This document shows, one piece after another, positions 6,827 to 10,677 of a stretch of DNA of 10,677 nucleotides (the stretch's first letter is position 1; every line of letters starts with the position of its first letter). Source of the stretch: Pirellulales bacterium (GTDB lineage Bacteria; Planctomycetota; Planctomycetia; Pirellulales; JALHPA01); NCBI GenBank assembly GCA_022842745.1, contig JALHPA010000039.1, positions 1 through 10,677 on the forward strand, read 5' to 3'. The notes under the pieces are model-generated. The model was not told the DNA's origin. It saw only the letters and a list, made by a program, of their open reading frames with translations, and ran no database searches. Made by a program: the position numbers and the translations under genes.

Positions 6827-6831
6827 GGGAG
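6827..6831 (+). promoter_or_regulatory. Ribosome binding site supporting a TTG start for yicC
   Basis: GGGAG lies 10 bases before TTG 6842 but 22 bases before the first in-frame ATG (6854), favouring TTG. The site is the 5' arm of a small hairpin (GGGA 6827-6830, loop GTAT, TCCC 6835-6838), which could partly mask it. A 4-base stem is weak. Confidence 0.5.
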
Positions 6832-6841
6832 TATTCCCGCT

Positions 6842-7726
6842 TTGCTACTAAGCATGACGGGTTTCGGAGAAGCCCACTGCCAGGACCAGGACCTGGCGGT
6901 TGTGGTGGAAATTCGCACCGTCAACAACCGCTATTTCAAATTCAACCTGCGGGCCAGCGACGGTTACGCCACGCTGGAAGGACCGCTGGAATCGCTCGTC
7001 CGCGAACAGATCAAGCGCGGTACGGTCAGCCTCTCCCTCCGCGTCGATCGCCTCGGCGCTTCCGATCTCTACACTCTCGACGCGGCCGTCCTCGCGGCCT
7101 ACCGGGAGCAATTGGGCGAATTGAAGACCCAATGGCAGATTCCGGTTCCCGTGGCGCTGGAAAGCCTGCTCCAGTTGCCAGGGGTCGTCCGCGAGGCCCA
7201 TCGGGAAAACAACCGGGCCGAACACGCCTGGCCCGTGGTGCAAAAGGCGGCGCGCGAGGCGCTCTCCCGCTTGTCCTCGATGCGGGCCGACGAAGGCCGG
7301 GCAATGGCCGACGACCTGCGGCAGAATTGCCGTCTGATGGCTGCCGAGTTGGAGCGGATCGCCGAGCGGGCGCCCTTCGCCGTGGAAGCCTACCGCGCCA
7401 GACTGCACGAGCGCGTCGGCAAGGCCCTCGAGGAATTCAACGTCACGCTCAATCCCTCGGACCTGATTCGCGAAATCAGCATCTACGCCGACCGCACGGA
7501 CATCTCCGAAGAGATCGTCCGCCTTCGCAGCCACCTGGATCAATTCGAAACGATCGTTGCGGCCGAGGATAGCGCCGGTCGCAAGCTCGAGTTCCTGATT
7601 CAAGAAATGCTCCGCGAGGTCAACACCATCGGCTCGAAATCCAACGACGTGCAAGTCGCTCGGCATGTGATCGAAATGAAAACCGCCATCGAACGTCTCA
7701 AGGAGATGATCCAAAACGTCGAATGA
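6842..7726 (+). CDS. yicC: YicC family endoribonuclease
   Basis: E. coli YicC is an endoribonuclease implicated in RNA turnover, including a small RNA. The substrate here is unknown. The protein has 294 aa, near the usual length. The N-terminal YicC domain begins LLSMTGFGEA and continues with VEIRTVNNRYFK, then RGTVSLSLRVDR. The C-terminal DUF1732 region contains DRTDISEEIVRLRSHLDQF, GRKLEFLIQEMLREVNTIGSK and the ending IERLKEMIQNVE, all close to E. coli (SMTAYAR, RIDVAEELDRLEAH, NIE). I chose TTG 6842 because it aligns with the E. coli start (MIRSMT against MLLSMT) and has a Shine-Dalgarno at the right spacing; ATG 6854 would remove four residues. It is the first gene of the yicC-gmk-rpoZ-coaC-coaB cluster, 76 bases after secG and 94 before gmk. 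Confidence 0.94.
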   Translation: MLLSMTGFGEAHCQDQDLAVVVEIRTVNNRYFKFNLRASDGYATLEGPLESLVREQIKRGTVSLSLRVDRLGASDLYTLDAAVLAAYREQLGELKTQWQIPVPVALESLLQLPGVVREAHRENNRAEHAWPVVQKAAREALSRLSSMRADEGRAMADDLRQNCRLMAAELERIAERAPFAVEAYRARLHERVGKALEEFNVTLNPSDLIREISIYADRTDISEEIVRLRSHLDQFETIVAAEDSAGRKLEFLIQEMLREVNTIGSKSNDVQVARHVIEMKTAIERLKEMIQNVE

Positions 7727-7820
7727 CCGCCTGGCGGCTGGCCCTCGGTTTCTCTCCGGCGTCCTGTCCCTCCCTCCGTCGGCGAAAGGTCCTCCGCGGC
7801 GAATTTTGGGAATTGTGCTC

Positions 7821-8408
7821 ATGACCTCCCCGGCCAAAGGACGGTTGATCATCGTGTCCGGTCCGTCCGGCGCCGGCAAGACGACCATCCTCCGCGAGGT
7901 GATGGCCCGCGCCCCCCGCTTGACCCCCAGCGTTTCCGCCACCACCCGCCCCCCGCGTCCCGGCGAACGGGATGGCGAGGATTATTTCTTTCTTTCCGAG
8001 GCTGAATTCGCCCGCCGCCGCCAAAACGGCGAGTTTCTCGAATGTTTCGAGGTCTTTGGACGCGGATATTGGTACGGCACCCTGCACGGCCAGGTCGCCC
8101 CTCGACTGGCCGAGGGAAAGTGGGTAGTCTTAGAGATTGACGTCGATGGCACCCAGGCGGTGCTGGATATGTATCCCGATGCCGTCACGATATTCGTGCA
8201 GCCGGAATCGGTCTTGGAACTCGAACGGCGGTTGCGGCAGCGCGGGACGGAGAGCGAAACGGCGATTGCCCGGCGACTGGAGGTCGCTCGGCACGAATTG
8301 TCCCGCCAGAATCTGTATCGCTACATCGTTCGCAACGATTCCGTGGCCGACGCGGTCGAGCGAATCTTGCAAATTCTCGTTAGCTTGGAGAAGGAAACGC
8401 ATGATTGA
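7821..8408 (+). CDS. gmk: Guanylate kinase
   Basis: It phosphorylates GMP to GDP with ATP, an essential cytoplasmic step in making GTP and dGTP. It has 195 aa, typical. The P-loop GPSGAGKTT sits at residues 14-22. The GMP-binding region has SVSATTRPPRPGE and GEDYFF, then FLE...YGT. The stretch between FLE and YGT (CFEVFGRGYW) differs slightly from the common form (FLEWAEVFGNYYGT-like). The lid and adenine region carries RLRQRGTESE and RLEVARHEL, and the protein ends in a helix with ERILQIL. ATG 7821 is chosen with GGGA at 7808-7811, 9 bases upstream; an upstream in-frame TTG (7806) lacks such a site. Its last 8 bases overlap rpoZ, which implies coupled translation. Confidence 0.97.
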   Translation: MTSPAKGRLIIVSGPSGAGKTTILREVMARAPRLTPSVSATTRPPRPGERDGEDYFFLSEAEFARRRQNGEFLECFEVFGRGYWYGTLHGQVAPRLAEGKWVVLEIDVDGTQAVLDMYPDAVTIFVQPESVLELERRLRQRGTESETAIARRLEVARHELSRQNLYRYIVRNDSVADAVERILQILVSLEKETHD

Positions 8409-8664
8409 AGAACTGCGCGAGGAAGAGATCGTCAACAAGGTCGGTGGCCGTTTCAAGCTCTCCACGCTGATTCAGAAGCGGTTGGTGGCCCTGAACGGCG
8501 GCAGCCGCCCCCTGGTCGAGCTGAACACCGACAACAAGCTGCAGATCGTCATCCAGGAAATCATGGAAGACAAAATCTACCTCGATTCTTCCTCCAACCT
8601 GCGCATCACTGGCGAACATACGCCTGCCGGCGGACCGCCTGAGCTGGATCTGGCCAACCTGTAA
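8401..8664 (+). CDS. rpoZ: DNA-directed RNA polymerase omega subunit
   Basis: Omega binds the beta-prime subunit, helps core polymerase assemble and in many bacteria forms part of a ppGpp site. This 87-residue protein matches the family in size and in its N-terminal core: EEEIVNKVGGRFKLSTLIQKR aligns with E. coli VEKIGNRFDLVLVAARR, and PLVELNTDNKLQIVIQEI with PLVPEENDKTTVIALREI. The C-terminal tail is short and not conserved, as is usual. The ATG lies inside the end of gmk (8-base overlap) and has a purine-rich site (GGAG 8387-8390, AAGGAA 8391-8396). The position between gmk and the coa genes is a widespread arrangement and supports the call for such a small protein. Confidence 0.92.
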   Translation: MIEELREEEIVNKVGGRFKLSTLIQKRLVALNGGSRPLVELNTDNKLQIVIQEIMEDKIYLDSSSNLRITGEHTPAGGPPELDLANL

Positions 8665-8749
8665 CCGGCCAGCGCGCGCACGCGGCAGCGGTTTCGTATT
8701 CATCCTCCGTCGCGTGCCGAGGGGCGCGCCACTCCCGAATTTCGCGAAC

Positions 8750-9304
8750 ATGCAGGGGCGAGAAATCATCGTTGCGGTGACCGGGGGCATTGCGGCTTAT
8801 AAGTCCGCCGCGCTCGTCAGCCAGCTTGTTCAGCAAGGGGCCGGCGTCACCGTCGTCATGACCGAGGCCGCGCAGGAATTCGTCGGCCGCGCCACGTTCG
8901 CCGCGCTCACCGGCCGGCCGGTCGCGCGGGACGTATTTCACGAGACGGAATATCCGCTGGGGGCTCACATCCAATTGGCCCAGCGTGCGCAGCTCCTGCT
9001 GGTTGCTCCGGCCACCGCCAATTTTCTCGCCAAGGCCGCGCACGGCGCCGCCGACGACCTCTTGGGGACGCTCTATTTGTGCTTCACGGGACCAGTGCTG
9101 GTCGCGCCGGCCATGAACTGCGAAATGTGGGAGCACCCGGCCGTCCAGCGAAACGTCGCCCAGCTCCGCGCCGACGGCGTCCTGTTCGTCGATCCGGAAG
9201 AGGGCTGGCTAAGCTGCCGCCAGCGCGGAATCGGCCGCATGGCCCCCCCCGAAAAAATCGCCGCGGCGGCGGCGGAAATGCTCTCCGCCATGCCGGGAAA
9301 ATAG
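8750..9304 (+). CDS. coaC: Phosphopantothenoylcysteine decarboxylase (stand-alone CoaC)
   Basis: This flavoprotein decarboxylates 4'-phosphopantothenoylcysteine to 4'-phosphopantetheine in coenzyme A synthesis. It has 184 aa. The FMN-binding start is VTGGIAAYKSAALV. Catalytic His73 lies in GAHIQLAQ. APATANFLAKAAHG is the FMN-site stretch, PAMNCEMW the substrate-clamping motif with Asn123, and Cys156 in LSCRQRGIGRM corresponds to the active Cys of E. coli Dfp (Cys158). In most bacteria this domain is fused to CoaB; here it ends with TAG and the synthetase starts 2 bases later as a separate gene. ATG 8750 is chosen because the FMN motif follows at once; GTG 8714 in the same frame is a possible alternative, and neither has a convincing Shine-Dalgarno. 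Confidence 0.93.
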   Translation: MQGREIIVAVTGGIAAYKSAALVSQLVQQGAGVTVVMTEAAQEFVGRATFAALTGRPVARDVFHETEYPLGAHIQLAQRAQLLLVAPATANFLAKAAHGAADDLLGTLYLCFTGPVLVAPAMNCEMWEHPAVQRNVAQLRADGVLFVDPEEGWLSCRQRGIGRMAPPEKIAAAAAEMLSAMPGK

Positions 9305-9306
9305 CC

Positions 9307-9987
9307 GTGGCCCGCATTCTGATCACCTCCGGCCCCACCCGCCAGCACCTGGATCCGGTCCGTTACCTCTCCAACGCCTCCAGCGGGCGAATGGGGCGCG
9401 CGTTGGCCGAGGCGGCGATTGCCGGCGGCTGCCAGGTGACGATCGTCAGCGGTCCGGTCGAAGTCGCCTATCCGCCAGAGGCCCAGGTCGTTTCGGTCGT
9501 ATCCACCGAAGAGATGCTGGCCGCTTGCCAGCAGGAGTTTCCCCGCTGCGACGGCCTGATCGGGGTCGCCGCGCCCTGCGACTATCGGCCGCTCGCGGTC
9601 GCCGCGCAGAAGCTGCACAAAACCGGGAGCGGCCTCGATTTGCACCTCATCGAGACTCCCGACATCGTCGCCACCCTTGGCCATGACAAGTTGCCCCACC
9701 AGTGGCTTGTGGGATTCGCTCTCGAGACCGAGGACCAGCGCTTTCGGGCTATCGCCAAGATGCAAAAGAAAAGCTGCGACCTGATGGTCGTCAATGGTCC
9801 CCAGGCCATGAACTCCCTCCACAACATGGTCGAAGTCCTGGACCGCGCCGGCGAAGTTATTGCCGCCTTCGAAGGGACCAAAGAATCGGTCGCCGAGCAG
9901 TTGTTCCAGTTGATCGACGCCCGCCTCATCCGCCAGGCCCCCGCAGCGAGTCCTCCGCTCGCGCCGGACGAATGTCATCCCCGTTGA
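9307..9987 (+). CDS. coaB: Phosphopantothenate-cysteine ligase (stand-alone CoaB)
   Basis: It joins cysteine to 4'-phosphopantothenate (CTP-dependent in bacteria), the step before CoaC. It has 226 aa. It opens with ILITSGPTRQHLDPVRYLSN, then SSGRMG (SSGKMG in E. coli); Asn23 matches the E. coli catalytic Asn210. AAPCDYR stands for the E. coli AAVADYR, and the Lys residues at 102 and 105 match its KIKK region, which holds the catalytic Lys289. TPDIVATLG, VGFALET and the VNG...NSLHN region complete the fold. The start is GTG 9307, 2 bases after coaC, with GGGA (9295-9298) 8 bases upstream inside the coaC end. Such spacing implies translational coupling. The Arg in SSGRMG and the Pro-Cys in AAPCDYR are unusual against E. 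coli but may be normal in this lineage. The last 18 or so residues look like an unstructured tail. Confidence 0.92.
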   Translation: MARILITSGPTRQHLDPVRYLSNASSGRMGRALAEAAIAGGCQVTIVSGPVEVAYPPEAQVVSVVSTEEMLAACQQEFPRCDGLIGVAAPCDYRPLAVAAQKLHKTGSGLDLHLIETPDIVATLGHDKLPHQWLVGFALETEDQRFRAIAKMQKKSCDLMVVNGPQAMNSLHNMVEVLDRAGEVIAAFEGTKESVAEQLFQLIDARLIRQAPAASPPLAPDECHPR

Positions 9988-10007
9988 CCGGACCCAGGGT
10001 GGCAACA

Positions 10008-10677
10008 ATGGCCGACCTCAATCCCGCCCAGTTGGATGCCGTGCGCACCTTGAAAGGTCCCCTGCTAGTATTGGCAGGGGCAGGCACCGGCAAAACCCGG
10101 GTCGTCACCTACCGCATCGCCGAGCTGATCCGCCACGGCGTCTCCCCCAGCCGAATTCTGGCCGTCACCTTCACCAACAAGGCCGCGGCCGAGATGCTAC
10201 AGCGCTGTACCGCCCTGTTGGGCAAGCGCGCCCCGGAAAAGCCCGAAATCTCCACCTTCCATTCGCTCTGCGTGCGAATCCTGCGGCGGCAAATCCACCA
10301 TCTGGGCTATCCGCAAACGTTCGCCATTTACGATCGCGGCGATCAAGAAGGCTTGGCCCGCGCCGTCCTCCGCGAAATCCACGTCCCCGACGCGACCCTG
10401 CGGCCAGGCGATCTGTTGCAATTCATCGGCCGCTGGAAAAACCAGACCATCCACCCGGCCCAGGCGGCCAGCGTCGCCGAAAACGACAAGCAGCACCTCG
10501 CCGCCGCCGGCTATCGCCGCTACCAGGCACGGCTGAAGCGGATGGGGGCGGTCGATTTCGACGACCTGCTGAATCTGACCGAGGAACTCCTCGCCCACTT
10601 CCCCGACATCCGCCGAGCAGAGGCCGCCCGCTTCCAACACCTCCTGGTGGACGAATACCAGGACACCAACGGCAGCC
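10008..10677 (+). CDS. UvrD/PcrA-type superfamily 1 DNA helicase (3' end outside window)
   Basis: This ATP-dependent 3'-5' DNA helicase family acts in repair and in clearing proteins from DNA. The 223 visible codons cover the start of domain 1A and most of 1B: Q motif LNPAQLDAV (4-12), Walker A AGAGTGKT (Lys29), motif Ia TFTNKAAAEM, TFHSLCVRILR, a YDRGDQ segment, VDFDDLLNL, and motif II VDEYQDTN (Asp215, Glu216). The frame runs off the window with no stop. Full-length relatives have roughly 650-780 residues. ATG 10008 has AGGGTGG (9996-10002) 5 bases upstream. An in-frame ATG at 9972 would overlap coaB and add 12 unconserved residues. It lies 20 bases after coaB, so it is probably co-transcribed. 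PcrA, UvrD and Rep cannot be told apart from this portion. Confidence 0.93.
   Translation, partial: MADLNPAQLDAVRTLKGPLLVLAGAGTGKTRVVTYRIAELIRHGVSPSRILAVTFTNKAAAEMLQRCTALLGKRAPEKPEISTFHSLCVRILRRQIHHLGYPQTFAIYDRGDQEGLARAVLREIHVPDATLRPGDLLQFIGRWKNQTIHPAQAASVAENDKQHLAAAGYRRYQARLKRMGAVDFDDLLNLTEELLAHFPDIRRAEAARFQHLLVDEYQDTNGS

Overview
This GC-rich window reads entirely on the + strand. It looks like ordinary core chromosome of a bacterium, most likely a planctomycete of the Pirellulales type. That placement is inference: it rests on a two-domain PheA whose ACT domain has ESFP where E. coli has ESRP, on CoaC and CoaB as separate genes, on a guanylate kinase with an atypical GMP-binding loop, and on many starts with weak or no Shine-Dalgarno. 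I see no RNA genes, mobile elements, CRISPR arrays or integration signs.

Layout. Positions 3-212 hold the end of an unidentified gene. About 395 bases without a convincing gene follow, containing a candidate promoter (514-542). Positions 608-2683 encode a Tsp/Prc-type periplasmic C-terminal processing protease, but an in-frame TAA at 1304-1306 replaces the tyrosine of the conserved DPHT(S/N)Y motif. This separates an N-terminal piece with the signal peptide (232 aa) from a PDZ plus Ser/Lys protease piece (458 aa) whose ATG directly abuts the stop. A hairpin plus T-rich stretch (2712-2750) looks like the terminator. A near-consensus sigma-70-type promoter (2782-2810) then drives pheA (chorismate mutase/prephenate dehydratase). 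aroF (type I-beta DAHP synthase), tpiA (triosephosphate isomerase) and secG (Sec translocon subunit with a long low-complexity tail) follow.

From 6842 to the end is a tight cluster: yicC (endoribonuclease family), gmk (guanylate kinase), rpoZ (RNA polymerase omega), coaC and coaB (4'-phosphopantetheine synthesis) and a UvrD/PcrA-type helicase cut by the window edge. gmk and rpoZ overlap by 8 bases, coaC and coaB are 2 bases apart, and coaB and the helicase are 20 bases apart. This resembles the widespread yicC-gmk-rpoZ-coaBC arrangement.

Functionally, aroF and pheA supply the entry step and the phenylalanine branch of aromatic amino acid synthesis. tpiA is central glycolysis, and secG and the protease act at the cell envelope. 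I found no undescribed multi-gene system. The point most worth checking is the broken or split protease. Smaller points are a Gln-to-Glu exchange in the chorismate mutase site, a changed phenylalanine-binding motif in PheA, and the SecG tail.
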